Made by a program: the position numbers and the translations under genes. From assembly GCA_029204225.1 (NCBI GenBank), contig CM055094.1, positions 12,933,314 through 12,997,313 of the forward strand: a DNA stretch of 64,000 bases. The letters are read 5' to 3'. Every line of letters starts with the position of its first letter. Within the stretch, counting starts at the first letter, position 1. Of the stretch, positions 23,356-37,883 are shown in pieces. The stretch is from Diphasiastrum complanatum (lineage: Eukaryota > Streptophyta > Lycopodiopsida > Lycopodiales > Lycopodiaceae). The notes below the pieces were generated by a model. It saw nothing but the letters and a program-made list of their open reading frames with translations, had not been told where the DNA came from and did no database searches.

Positions 23356-26300
23356 GTACATGTGCTCAAAATGGGGGGAAGCCTATTTGCTATTGAGATC
23401 ATGCTAATTCACTTTTGAGCTCTTACGCATACAAAATTGTTTTGATATGGAAGCATTCAGTTTGGGCTTTGGTTACATGTAATGCACAACACATAATAAC
23501 ATCACAAGACACTTAAGCTAAGAACATCCAGTACCCAATTTAAAAGTATAATATTTTGAAATAAAATGTTGAAACTTAGCAGTCATGTTTTGATATTGAA
23601 CATCTTTGTTTACATGGGAACTCCATTATAAACCTCGATAGTCTTTGTCCATAAATGGAAAATTTAACTTGTATAATGTAGGACGAGGTAGAGCTCTTGG
23701 GGAGGCCCTTTTTGTTAAAAAACAATGATAATTTGACCCCTAACGTTAATGTGCCATGCTTGCGAGTTATATTTAGGGACCTATGTGATTTATAGTAACT
23801 ATAGTTAATTGGTGCGTGTAGCTACGAGTCATTTTAGTATTGATGTCTATGACTTAGTAATAAACTTGGGAAATTACAAAGTATAGGAACTATATATAGA
23901 TCAAGTTTTTTGCTTTTAGCTTTTAATTTTATGTTTTTAGCTTTTGCTAAGGGTACTAGAAATCTATTTAAGGAGGACTGGCGCCCCAGGGCCCACCTCC
24001 CTCATTTCATTGTAGTGAGTTCTTCAGACTTATGATAAATCTGAGATATGTTTCTATTGCTCAATCATCTTGTTGTGTGTGAGTACTAATATGATACTCC
24101 TCTATCTTGAATTATACTCATAATTCTGACATGGTATAAGAGCATAGGTGCTTTTGATTGCTTCTGGTTGGAGCATTGAACATAGGAGCTGGATCGCTAC
24201 AAGTGGGATCATTTTTAATCTGCAGGGCAAAATTCTAGTATCGGATTACTACAAATCTACAGGATAGTAGATCGTTGGAGCACTGCTGTTTTTTCAGATT
24301 GCAGAACGTTGGAAGCTATGTTACAAAAGGCAGAATATAGAAACTAGTTTGCTACACTTTCACAAGACAGGTCGTTGAAGATCAGATTTACAAATTTGAT
24401 CATCGAGACTCTTCAAAAGCAAAGGTTTTAGTTCTGAAAGCTAGAGAAGGATCGCTGGAAGGGTTACTGCTGTTCCAGAGCTTATTTTTTGGTGAAAACA
24501 GTTACCTGCTGTTTGCTGGTTCTGGATGACTCAGATTGCTGAAAGAAGTTTCAGTTTCCTGTCAGAAATAAAAATTGTTTATTTCTGATCAAGCCTTTGC
24601 TACAGTTTGCTGCAGATCTACTGTTGGAGGCAAGTCTTTTGATCACGACATGTCTACCAGTTAAGAGAATCCTTTACAGGTCGTTGCTGATAGTTGGTTG
24701 CATGTAAGTGAATCATCACTACAGTAGAACTACATGAGGAAGGTAGGAGCTGGAGTCAGGGTACCGGACCAGTTCAAACAGATTATCGAATTTTTTTTTC
24801 ACATCTGAAGTTGATTGGTTATTTTGGTTCTATTTACATGCAAGTTCTTTTGAGAACAAGAACCATTATTCTTTGAAATTGTCAAAGATTTTTGAAGAAC
24901 CACCATATATTGAAGAATTTTACGACAAATTCTGTGGAACTAGCAAAGATTTTTTAAACCGACAAAAATCTATCAAGAACCGACAAAATCTTTATTGACT
25001 TATGAGTGTCACACAATGGCATGTTTAAAAGATGTGGTATTATACGAGGCGAGTAAACTTGACGGCACAAATTTTAGCATTTGGAAATTCAAGATGCAAA
25101 ATATTTTCATGGACCGAGAATATTGGGATATTGTTATAGGTGGCAAAGTCCTCCCACAGCTGATAGAGAATTGTGAGAGTATATGAAACGGTGAAGAAAA
25201 GCTCATCATAGCATTAATTTATCAAATCAAAGATATGATTATTCATCATAATTTTGCCATGATGTTATCTTTACGAGAAACCAGACCTACCTTTAACGAA
25301 TTGAATGCTATTCTATTACAAGAGGAAATGAAACATCATAATCTCATGAACATGGAAGATTTTAAAGAGCAAGCATTCATAGCAAAGAAGCAGGGAAGAA
25401 AGGTGAAAAGTGGAAAAAGAATAAGGGGAAGAAACAAAGAAATTGGGAGAACAACAATAAATCGAACCAACATGAAGATGGAGACGAGGCAAATTCCAAC
25501 AGGAAGGGAAAATGCTTTATTTGCAGTAAGTGCGGTCGTTACGCAAAAGAATGCTGGAAAAACAAGTTCAACAAGAAGAAATAGGCAAGAAATTTTGCTG
25601 AAGGACTTGACATGAAATTGAGTGCTTTGGATCTTGATTTTCGGCATCAACATCTTCATGTGATTTCTCAAGGGAAGAAGAATGTTGGCTTATTGATTCA
25701 GGAGCATATGACACCACGACGAGATTGGCTATCTAGTTTTCAACAACTAGATGATGGTACAATTGTCAACTTGGGAGACAATTATACTTACGGCATCAAG
25801 GTTGTTGGGAAGGTACATATTCAATTACCTTCAAGAAAGGTTGGTGATATCAAGGATGTTCTTAATGTATTTGGGATAAAGAAAAACATATTCTTAGTTT
25901 CAGCAATAGCAAAGCAACATATGGTTGTACAGTTTGATTAAGAACGATGTCTTATCAAGAAGAAGGTCACTGAAGTGGTAGTTGAAGGAATTCTTGCAGG
26001 AAGATTGTGTAAACTTCAAGCTCAGGTGATAAGTCATCAAGCTGGAATTGTGTTGATATTAAAGTAAGTTATGGCATGAGAGGTTTGGACATTTGAATTC
26101 TAATAGTCTACAACTTTTGAGGAAATTTAATATGGTCATAGGTTTACCTCAAGTAATTTCACATCACAAGTTTTGTGAAGGTTTGTGTCTTTGGAAAACA
26201 TCATAGACAAATTTTCTTCTAGTACAACTAGAGTAGGAAAAATTCTAGAACTTGTTCATGCAGATTGGTGTGGTCCTATGGTGGAGCAAGTTATTCTATT

Positions 26301-29300
26301 GTGTTTGTGGATGATTATTTTAAGAAGATATGGGTATATATATATTCTCAAGAATAAGATTGAGGCATTTAGATGCTTTACTTGGTTTAAGGCACAGGTG
26401 GGAAAAGGTAGATAAATAAAGATACTTTGTTCAAATAAAGGGGAAGAGTATCTTTCTACTTAATTTCAAATGTTTTGCAAGGACAATGTACATAAACACC
26501 TCAACAGAATGGAGTTGCAGAAAGAAACAATCTATTGTGGAAATTGGTGGGAGAAATCTTCCAAATTCATTTGGGGTGAAGCATTTAAAACAACAATTTA
26601 TCTTCTGAATAGGAGTTCTACTAAAGTGGTAGAGAATTGAACTCCAGAAGAAGCTTATACAAGCAAGAAACCTAGGACAAGGCATTATACAGACTTAAGC
26701 AACCACCCAGGGCATGGTACATGAGGATTGATGCATACTTTGAAGTAGTAGTACGGAGCATACACTTTATTTCATGGTAAAAGATAATTAGATTGTTATT
26801 GTAGTGATGTATGTTGATGATGTTATCATTATAGATTCTCATCAAGTTTTGATTCAAAATAATAAGAAAGATCTCTCATTAGAGTTTCGACATGAAAGAT
26901 TTTGGTTCACTACAGTTCTTTCTAGGGATTGAGGTATGGAGAGTAGCAAATGGTCTATTTATTTCTCAATCTAAGTATGCACATGAACTTCTTGAAAAAT
27001 TTGGGATTCCAGAATGCAAACCTATTTCAACTCCATATGATTATGGATGTAAGCTTACGAAACCTGAGGAAGATAAGATGAAACGTTACATATATTTTGG
27101 ACAACTCATTGGAAGTTTGATCTATCTAACGACTACACGACCAGATATTGTATATTTTGTTAGTATGGTTAGTTGGTTTATGGCTAAACCTAAGCAAGTT
27201 CATTGGAAATCTATGAAGCGGATACTCAGATGTGTTAAAAGGTTCTATTTCTTGGAGTTCAAAGAAGCAACCTACCATTGCATTACGAGTGCTACTACTA
27301 GTGCAACATGCAAGGCATGATCTTCACATGGAACAGGAAACAACTATACTACTTTAATGTGATAATCAGAGTTGCATTGAGTTGGCAAAGAATCCGGTTT
27401 TTCATAGTAGAACAAAACATATTGAAGTACAACATTCATCAAAGAAAAGCTTCAAAATGAGGAAGTTGAGCTTTTCTATTGTCCTACAGAAGAGCAAGTT
27501 TTAAGTATTTTTACTAAGGGACTTGGTAAAAATAAATTTGACAAGTTCAGAGAACTTCTAGGAGTGATTACAAAATTAACATTAAGGGGGAATGTTATAA
27601 AATAATGTTAATTTGATCCCTAGTGTTAATGGGCCATGTATGCGAGCTATATTTAGGGGCCTATTTTATTTACAGCAGCTATAGTTAATTGTTGCATGTA
27701 ATAGGGTGCTACAAGGATTTTTGCTTTTGACTTAGTAGTAAAGTTGGAAAATTACGAAGTATAGGAACTATGATCAAGCTTTTTTGCTTTAAGCTTTTGC
27801 TAAGGCTACTAGATATCTATATAAGAAGGATTGGCGCCCCACCTCCTCATTCCATTGTTGTGAGTTCTTCAGACTTATGATTAATCTGAGATATGTTTCT
27901 ATTGCTCTATCATCTTCTTGTGTGTGAGTACTGATATGATTAGTCTACTCTATCTTGAAGTATACTCATGATTTTGACACTTTTTGCTGGCAGCAGTGCA
28001 AAATTTTAGAACTTAGTCACAAAACAACCTTGTCTCTTCAAAAGAGACATGATGGTATGAGGTCGTCCAATAGCTACCATAGTAAAATGAGACAAAAACT
28101 CTGGAAAAATTTGATTTCGTAAGAAACTAATTCTTATTGATGTGTGAATCATTTCTCAAAGATTCAGAGTAGATGAAACTCAAAAAGAATTTCAAGTTTT
28201 AAAACTTGAGAATTGACACACGCATGTGCGCATGCGCGCGCGCGCACACACACACAATTCATGCTACTTTGCGGTGTATTACATAGTGACAATGATTGCA
28301 TTAATGACAATGACTCTGCCAAAGGTATTGGAAAAAACCCCTACCATACGAGCAACGAGTGCCCTTGACAAAATGCTAGGCTCAATGCTTTTGCCTTTGA
28401 CTATGTGGTTGTTGAGTTGCATTCTTTATGCTACTTTTGCTTCTGTTTTGGTTATAACCATCCAGTTGTTGTTTTAATTAATTTGATGTTGTGGTTTGTG
28501 TTTACAATGGCTTTACAAAAAAGAATGTAAAATCAGACCTAATCTTCTAACATTAGTTGGGGTTTGCACTATATGGTCTAGACATGTCCGAATTGCTTGA
28601 CATCATGGCTATAAGAAGCACTTATTTCCAAATTCCAATTAGTCAGGCTACTTCTATGCTTGCTTGTCTTATATCACTTATTCCTCGCTGGCACATCTTT
28701 GTACATACATGGATACATTTGGTGACGGAGTGCGTGACAAATTTACCATACTTGTTACAATATACACTTTCCACGACCGTAGGCTTTCATATCCAGAAGT
28801 ATAAAAGACTGTGCTTATGTCGAAAAAGCTTGCCTTAGCCCGGGTTAGGATCATTACTTGATACTTCTTTACTACATATAAGCAGACATCTTGTTTTTTG
28901 TTCCACTTACCTATAAGGAAGGGAAAGAAATAGTTTCAATGCTCTTTTTTTTGTTTTTTTCCGTTGCAGGAACCTCAACCCTAATTTTTGGATTGCGATT
29001 CGGAATACAATCTGAATTGCGGTTTGCAACTATGAGTTCAAGACTCAAGTTTCTCAAAGGAGCTTAGGACGAAGGGGACCCATCGATTGTAGATTAGGTT
29101 CCTAAGCTAGTTGTTTCCAACAAAGCTACTCCTAGCTTTTAGATCTTGGAGTGATATGATAGTTTTCTCGGCCAACCCCTGACAAACTGGCCATAAATGA
29201 TCACTTAAAAGAAAAGCCACTCCACTTGAACCTTTGCTTCCTGCTGACCTCATTTGTCTCAAATAAATACCAAATATCTCTATCGTCAACGAAATTTGGT

Positions 29301-30862
29301 AGGTCTCCTATCGTGGTTGAAGAGTGTATCCCATTAGTGGGGATGAGTGGGACCTCAGGGTGCTTGGGCAATTATCCATAAAGTGAGCTCTGTATGAAAG
29401 GTGACCCTCTTACTTGTGTCCTTTGCGTCTTGGAAAGGTTTCTTATGTTGTTCGACCTAGATGTGAGTGAGGTTGTCATCCACTAAGATGTGAGTGCCTC
29501 TGAGTTTGATCTTTGTTTAAGAGCTTTCAGCCTACAAATCTATGAGACAAACCAGATTACGAACATGGTCTTTTTTCCTTTGTTCTCCATGCTCTGTCCA
29601 TTCCTATAAGATAGATCCCCAAGTGTAGTCTCTGGAAAGTGTGTGGCTTCCTATGACTCATCCTATTGCACCTAATTTGTATGCTTAGGGCTTAAAGTTC
29701 CAAAGCCTCTCTTCCATCAAAGTGACCAAATTATTTTGGGCATTGGAGGTGTGACCTTTGTGATTGCCAACCACGTTTTCCCATGTCCTAGTCTCCTCTT
29801 TGTGTTGCTCTAGTTTGCTCTTGGGCTTTGATTTACTTGGAGGTTTCCTCTGGCAATGGTTATTGGTGGAGCTCTTTGTCTGCTTTTTTCCATGTTGCCA
29901 ATTCTTCTTGGAGATTCCTAATTTCCAACGTCTTCGTTTCGCCTCGTACTCCTAATTCATTTCCTTCTTTTTGGGAAAAACTACGCCAATTTGTTTCTCA
30001 TTCAATTCCTAATACAATTAATTAATCCATTACCTAAGAAACAAATAAAATTCTTCTTGAAAAACACAAATTCTAAGATGACAGGCACCGGGAGCTACAT
30101 GCTTATATAAATGCAAACTACTAATTTACCCAAAAGTGAATAGGTGAGCGGTGAGATCTAGGAGCAGAGTAGATAGAGGCATTCGTGTTTACTTAGTACT
30201 TACAATCATCATCAAGTTTTGATACGCATGAGAGAACAATAGCTCTTTGATTTGTTGTTGTAATGGTTCAAATACTAGACTCATATTGATAAGCAAAGGA
30301 TTGGTTGGGGGGGAATGCAGACCCCTTATCTCTTTCGTGGCTGAGGAATTACGAATTTAGAGGGATGCAATACCTAGATGAATTTTGCTGTCCAAACTGT
30401 TGGGGGGAGCGATGAAAGCCACCAAGACGCTGGTGGAGGCTAGTGATGGACAATCCATCTTTATTCAAGCTGTTGCATTGCTGCAGTGAGACACATTTGA
30501 AAGGAGCAATTAGTCTATGAAAAGTTTGCAAATCAAACATTTCAAAACAAAGTTTGGTCTTGCTTGGAAAAATGACAATTTCTATGTGCTTTTAGTGTTG
30601 CTTCCTCTTGAAGACCCAATCATATTCGATGAACAATTGTTGATTGTGGTAGACTAATCACCTTGTGGATTATCGTGGAAGAGAGAGCTATAGCTTCTTT
30701 CAAGTGTAGCGCTATCATTTGTGGTGGTCATGTAGGTGCCTTCTACATGCTGTGGGTGTCAAGGTTGCATCGAACCGCGGTTCGAACCGCCTCTTACGGT
30801 TCGAACCATCGAATCGTTCGGACCCGGTTCGAATCGTTACGCCCTAAACGATTTCCGAACGG

Positions 30863-30935
<73 letters not shown>

Positions 30936-33900
30936 TTTCATTAATGTCTTTTCCATGCCAAAGGGCATATAAGACTGAAGAGGTAGTACAACAGAGTAAA
31001 TGGAACTCGGACGGGACAGTGCCATCAACAGAAAACTAGACTAAAACTAAAACGTAAATCGCTATGTAAAGAAAGCTCATCTCTCACGCAGGAGAGGAAA
31101 TAAATGGCTGTAGCTCAAAACATCTCTCACGTAGGAGAGGGAGAAGAATTTGAAATTTTAAGTTCTGCAATTTTAACCAAGTCCGGGCGTCTGTCTCGAA
31201 AGAGAGTCCGGAAACCATTGGCCTTAGCATCTGCGATGATTTTCTTTCTCTCAGTCCATTGAATGGGCGTCAAGTCTTCATCAATAAAAATAGTAGACCC
31301 CTTCAGGCAGCCTCTTTTACGCAAAACCTTTTGACGAAGCAAAGCATCCTTGAATCGCAGAAACACTGTGGTGGGTTGGAGCTTACCCACCCAAGCAACA
31401 GATATGACATCCTCTTTGAGACCAAAGGTGGAATGAATAAAAGCATTTGCCTCAGCCACGAGGTCCTTACCCGCAAAAGAAGCTCCCCTAACCCTGACAT
31501 TGAGGGCCTTCAGATCTCGTTTTTGATGTTCTTGAATAGATTCAGAAATAACCTGCTTAGAATCCTTGAGCACGTCGGCCCAAGAACTCTTCGATTGTTG
31601 AAGTTGCTGATCTAAGGAGTGAACCCGTTCTTGCAGCTGCTTTGACTTGTCTTCTGAATCTGCATTGCCGCTTCCTTCTTCTTCCCCTTCATCTGATTCC
31701 AGTTCATTCTTGAGGTAAGTAACATCAACCTCAAGAATGCCAACTTTGCCCTGTAGGACAATAAAAAAGAATACCAAACTCTTTTGGCATCACATCCTCC
31801 CAAACCTTACCGTCAATGACTTGCTCACATAGAATAGGCAATGTACCAACATCATGATGAAGAGTAAGTGTAGAACCAAAAAAATCAGCAAGAGGTACTG
31901 ATTTTAAAGAGGCATGTGCCTTCCCTTCGTAGTAAGACATTTCTTTGTTGTCTTGCAAAGTCTCCAATAGCCGACAAGGAACTGTTATGGGCTGTTCAAC
32001 ATTTTGCTGTCCAAAGTGTTCCCAACATGGACCATGTTGTCCATAATCTTCCGTAGGCTGTTCCCGAAGCATAATGGACTGCTCATGATGTAAAATGGGC
32101 TGTAAATGACCAAAAGAAGATGACTGAACTTGTTGTCTAATGTCTTCATCATAAAAAGTTGGCAAGCTGTCAAGAGATGCATCAACGATGGCGTCATCAT
32201 AGCTGTCCCTCGAAGAGGCATGGGATGACATAGAAGATTCTTCAAGTAATGAAAAATTCTCTCCAAACAAATGCTTGCACAAGAGTAAAAATTGACACAT
32301 GTTGACTCCCTCCTCGATTAGTACAAAATGGTTCCAAAGAGTGCTTGAATTTTTCAGCCTTTGCTAAAACATCAAATTGAAAAGGTTTTGCATGAAACTT
32401 TTCACTAATGCATCCATCATATGCATCAACTTGCAGCGACTCGAAAAAAGAAGATTGCTTTAACATCTGCTCAATGTATCATTGTTGAGAGATGAAGATT
32501 CCAGCCACATGTGGAAGATCAACAAGAACCGGAATGTGCTTCTTCATGAGTGAGTCATACTCTTCTTGCATCGCATCCTCCCAACATTTTACTCCTTGGG
32601 CCTGCTCATAAAAAACAGGTTCTACTGCACTATCCTCAATAGAAGCAAGAGCAAAATAAAAAAAAATCAGCAAATTCTAGTAGAGGTACGAGTCTTCCCT
32701 TCATCAAAATGATCCACTTTGCTGTCCCGCAAAGTCTGCAACAACCATTTAGGGACTAGTTTAGGCCGCCAACAGCTTTACCTTTGTCAATACTTTGCTG
32801 TCGAAAGTGTTCCAAACTTGGACCTTGTTGTCCAATGTTTTCCGAACTTGGACCTTGTTGTCCAATGTCTTCAGTAGGCATTCCTCGTCATAATCTATGC
32901 AGCAAAGGTTGGGAGGAGACAAGGCAGCCAGCTCCACCATGTTTCATGCTTTGTGATGTTATGTGCATGTGGGGAAATCAATAAGAATCTGAAAATTAAG
33001 AATCGAATTTTCAGATCTATGTGTACTTGATGTGCTACGTTTAGAGTAAAGTTTCAGATTGGAGTCTGACATTTGCTATCAGAGCCATGTTTTGGAGATC
33101 ACACAATCTACAGGAAGGAGCTTCGCTGTCCATCGCTGGAAAATCAGGTCTGAAAATCAGCAAATTATTGCTGTCCCATAGCCTCTTCTATAGTCCATTG
33201 CTGCAGTTCAACAGCTTGATCTTTGACAAAATCGCAGGAAAAACATTAGAGGATGGCTCCTACAGTCCATCGCTGCCCTGTTTTTGACTGTCCATCAGTA
33301 GGGTGTTATCTTGGGAGGCTCATCGTTGCTCCTACAGCCTACTACGCCTGCAAACAGCCTGCCACAGACCTGTCCATTCCTGAAAACAGTCTTCTACAGT
33401 TGAGTGGAACTATACCGCAGTCAATATGGATCCGCTACAAGGTTCTAGTACCAAAATACTGAGGATTGAGAAAGTTGCAACCAAGGTTGATGCTATGGAA
33501 GTGGGCCTACAACAAATCCTTGAGCAGTTGAAGTCCGCAAGATCCCCAAAGGAACATGAAAGAGTTTACTGGAACGGCTATGGTAATCGTTGAACCTGTG
33601 AGTGTTGACAAAGAAGCCGAAGTCCCATCGAAAACAAAAAAATTGCCATCAATTAAGGATTTCAAGCTGCCGAAGTTCACTGGTGCAGTTGCAGTACGCA
33701 ATACAGATGCAGTTGAAAATTGGATTGAAAAGTGGGAAAAAGCCTTTTAGATGTGCGGCATCAAAAAAACGACGACGCTCAGAGAATTGCCGAAGCAACT
33801 TACCACTTGCAAGAAGCTGCACAACGTTGGTGGAGGAAGGTGGAGAAGGACAATTTGGTACCTGCCACATGGAAATCTTTCAAACACATGTTTGCTGAGA

Positions 33901-36900
33901 ATTGGGTACCTCTTGACAAGAAGAACCAAGCCATGCAGTCTTGGACTAGTCTCAAGCAAGGGAATGCGTCCATGCAAGAGTATGCGAACAAGTACATGGA
34001 AGCCTTGATGCGGATACCAAAGGAAGTCCTTGTGTTCTTACAGGTATTCCATTTTGTGGAGAGCTTGCGTGATAGCCTTCGGCCTTTTGTGAGGAAGGAG
34101 CAAGCTACAAGCCTTCACAGGGCCTTACAGATGTCCCTGTACTATGAGGATGGAAAAAAGGCCAAGGAGCATGAAATGCCTATTGTAGGAGGGTTACAAC
34201 CTTGGGAAAAAAGGAAGTTCAAGAAATGGAATGGTCAATCCGCACAAGTGCCAAAAGGAGTAAAGGTCCACGTGGGTGCCTCGAAAGGTAAAGGGCAGTA
34301 TGGGACGTCCAATGGGGGCCAGCACTTTTTGATGCTATCGCCGCAAGACCAAGAGCGGCGGGCAAAGAAAGAAAATCTTTGCTTAGGATGTCTAGGGCAG
34401 CATAGGTGGAAGAAGTGTCCACGTAACCCTTCACGAACCTCATATAACCTGCAAGTCGAAGAGGCTACTCCGATGCACATTGAAGAGCTTGAGCAAGAGG
34501 AACTTCAGGGTGTTCCACGACTTATGAATGTGTGCCAACGATCGTGGGAGCGAGGGTTTAACAACTCTGCACAACTTGGAATGTTGTCAATCCCTTGTGC
34601 TTATGTATGGTTATCAACCTTGTCTAGGCCTGTCACATGTAATTTAACCGCGTGTCCAAAAATACTGTCAAAAAATAGAGAAGGATGGACTATAATGTAT
34701 GTCCACTAAAACATTGCCCTCAATGTGGGCTGAAATATCTTAACTACTAGAGCTACTTTAGTACCGCCGTATTGTCGTTATACATTTCGTGCTAGTGGTG
34801 TCAGTCCAATAGCTGAATCCCCTACAGCTACGGAAAAGCGCTTTTAGTACAATGAAGCTAAGAGATTTTTATCTCAATTCTAGTAGTTGCTAAGGCTGGA
34901 TCAATATGTAAGCAGCGGCGGTCGTCGGGCAACTGAGGTATCATCATCAACAAGTGATGGAGAATCAATAGCTGGAGTAGCAAGAGCATCGGAGCCATCA
35001 ATATTAGGCAAGTCAGCAAGAGGTACAACTGCATCAGGAGCATCAGAAACATCAGCAAGATGTGGATCAACAAGTGCACCAACAGGGGCATAAAATGGTG
35101 CATCAGCTAGTGATGAAGCCGTAGTGTCGTGTACTAATGCATGAAGAGAGCGAGCCTGTTCCTGTAATAAAGGTGAGTGTGCAAAAACATCGAAAAACTC
35201 CCAAGTAGCCTCATCAACTGGACGACCGTCCCATTGGACTAAGAATTGGACAATACGACGACGACGCAAAAGGACTCGAACTTGCAAAATACCAGCAGGT
35301 AAAAACGGAAAAAGTTCTGGGTCACTAGGAAATGACGAATCACATGGCTCGCCGGGAAAAAGAGACGAACATAGTAGACTAACATGAAAAATATCACAAG
35401 CACGTGTAGTCACATGTAACTGTAAATGGTAAGTAGCAGGGCTGAGCTTCTCGACAATCACAAAAGGACCATAACAACGAGCACACAATTTTTTAGTAAT
35501 AGAACGACCTTGAACAAACTTATGACGTGCAAATGAAAGACGAAGATAAACAGACTGGCCCTCAGTAAACTCTATGAAAGACCTATGACGATCAGTCAAG
35601 GACTTATAACGATGTTGAGCTCGCGCCAAATGCTGTTGTGCCTTTACAATAGCATTACGAGAATTAGTAAGAAAAGAAGACAAAGTAACAGGGATGTCAT
35701 CAGGAGAGGGTGGAATACTTGGAAGTAACGGAGAATATCCATTAGCCAGCAGAATTGGAGACACACCTATATTGGTACTAACAGAACTGTTATAGCTGTA
35801 TTTTGCAAAACACAAATGCTGATCCCAATCTCGACCAGAAGGTGAGACAAAGTTACGTAAATAATCAATCTTCAACAATACGATTAAGGACTTCAGACTG
35901 GCCGTCAGCATAAGAGTGATAGGTTGTACCCATAAAATTTTAATATTTAAGATACGCATAAGTTCAGTCCAAAACCCAGAAGTATAAAAAAAAAAAAACG
36001 AGTATCACGATTTGTAAGAATAGAACTAGGGAGACCTTGTAATCGAAAAATGTCAGATAAAAAGGAGGATCATCTGGAGGACACTCCTCAATTAGGTAGA
36101 GGGATGAATCATCGGGGTCTAAAACATCATGGACTTGTAAAGTAGCTGGTGGGCGTGGGTGTTACAGTTCAAACGGTTGGGGCTACGATAGTTAAAACAT
36201 AGACTTTTAGCACGAATCTCAGCCATTTCCTGCGGTTGAGGGTTTTATTAGGGCTTGCTCAAACGAGCTTGAAGTAGATGACCTGTTGTGTGTGGAGTAA
36301 TGGGTTGTTAGTAAGCATCATGAATGCTTGATATGCAAGGGCGAAAGAGGTTGCTTGTATGATTTCACTTGTGAGATGTTGGGAGGTTATTGATTGCTTG
36401 TATCATCATGCATGCTCATTTTTGGCGATTGATTGGTTGCTGATTTTTTAGCCATTACATCTTTTTGGCGTGTTTTTTTTTTTACATACTTTCGATTCAG
36501 GTTTCTCTCAAATGAATCGTTAACTTTCCAATCGCACGGTTCATATTTTAGAAAATTTGATTTTCTTCATTTTCTCTTTGTACACCAACTCGATCCGACA
36601 CTTGCAAAGTGAGAAAAACTGGAGCTGGGTGAGGAGGTTACTTTATTTGCAGGTTCACGGTTGTCTTCATCTTTGAGGATAATGGGACAAGGAGCAGTAG
36701 GGGTACGAACAGTAGAGAAAGGAGGAGAAATGGTCGAAGAAACAGTGGGCGATTGAGATGGTGGAATGGCGGAACGAAAAAACGGTGGACAAGATAGCGA
36801 ACGAGATTGAAAAGATGATTGTTGGTCAAGCTTCTTATGCTATAAAGTAGAAGCAAGTGACATAGCACGATCTAATGAAGTAGGCTGAAAAGACTGAACA

Positions 36901-37813
36901 TCGTAACGTAAAGAACCACGAATGCCAGAAATATAACGACCAATAACTTCAACAAGTGGAAGATCAGAAAAGAGATAAGAAAACTCTAACAAATTTTTCA
37001 TCGTATTCAAGAAGCGTACCGGTTTGTGTGAGCTGTCTATAGAGGTCGAGCTGAGATTGAAACCATGTTGGATCGATCATGGCAGAATGAACGACAACTT
37101 TGAACTCGTTCCAAGTAGCAGAAGTATCAAATAGTGACTGATGAGTGCGCCACCATGTCAAAGCGCCTCCGAAGAAATGCAAGGCAGCAAGTTGAAGTTG
37201 TGCTGCCGAAGTGCGAGGAGCGAGTGCCGAAGTGCGAGGAGCGAGCTGAAAATAAGTTTCCATTTGAAAGAACCAATTTTGTAACTCCATACCATCAGAA
37301 GAACCATTGTAGATAGTAGGCGTGACTTTATCCCTGAAACCACGAACAAGAGGGGCCGGAGGCATAGGGGAAACTATGGGAGGAACGGGTGCGGAAGGAG
37401 AGGATTGATCAGGTAATGTGTTGGGTGGTGGAGGAGGTCGAAGAGAGAGAGATAAATCGGTAATAGAGGATTGCAAAGTTTGAAGCGTAGTCATCATAGC
37501 TTGTTGGGCACTGATGAGATGATTTATGTGAATGAGATGGTCATCAAGCTGAGTTTGAATGTCGCCGTGAGAAGAGGATGCATCAGAAGAACCCATGATA
37601 GATGAATTTGCTGGAAATTTCAGGCAGCTGGGAAAAATAATAATTTCAGGCGCGATCTGGGGGAGGTGCTATCTGGGGAAGGCGGCTATTGGTGGAGGCG
37701 CGGATCAGGGAGGTCGCAACCAGGGGAGGCACTGACTGGGGGAGGTCGCAATCAGGGGAGCTGCGTTTTGGGGGTGGGTGCGGACTGGGGGAGGTGCTGA
37801 CTGGTGCAGGAGG

Positions 37814-37883
<70 letters not shown>

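Larger units (their letters stand above)
23713..27979 (+). mobile_element. Full-length, decayed Ty1/Copia retrotransposon in intron 2
   Basis: The two LTRs (23713-24131 and 27593-27979) share phrases throughout, for example TAGTTAATTG and ACTTATGAT…ATCTGAGATATGTTTC. A 5-bp target duplication CTTTT flanks the element at 23708-23712 and 27980-27984. A primer site TGGTATAAGAGC follows the left LTR and a polypurine tract TTAAGGGGGAA precedes the right one. The interior, about 3.46 kb, is shorter than usual for plant Copia because the start of RT is missing. It lies in the sense direction of the host gene. Confidence 0.92.

Noticed and set aside
30800-30842. tRNA-like B-box word GGTTCGAATC
   Set aside because: It is part of a palindromic GGTTCGAA array. 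No A box, cloverleaf or terminator is present at the right spacing.
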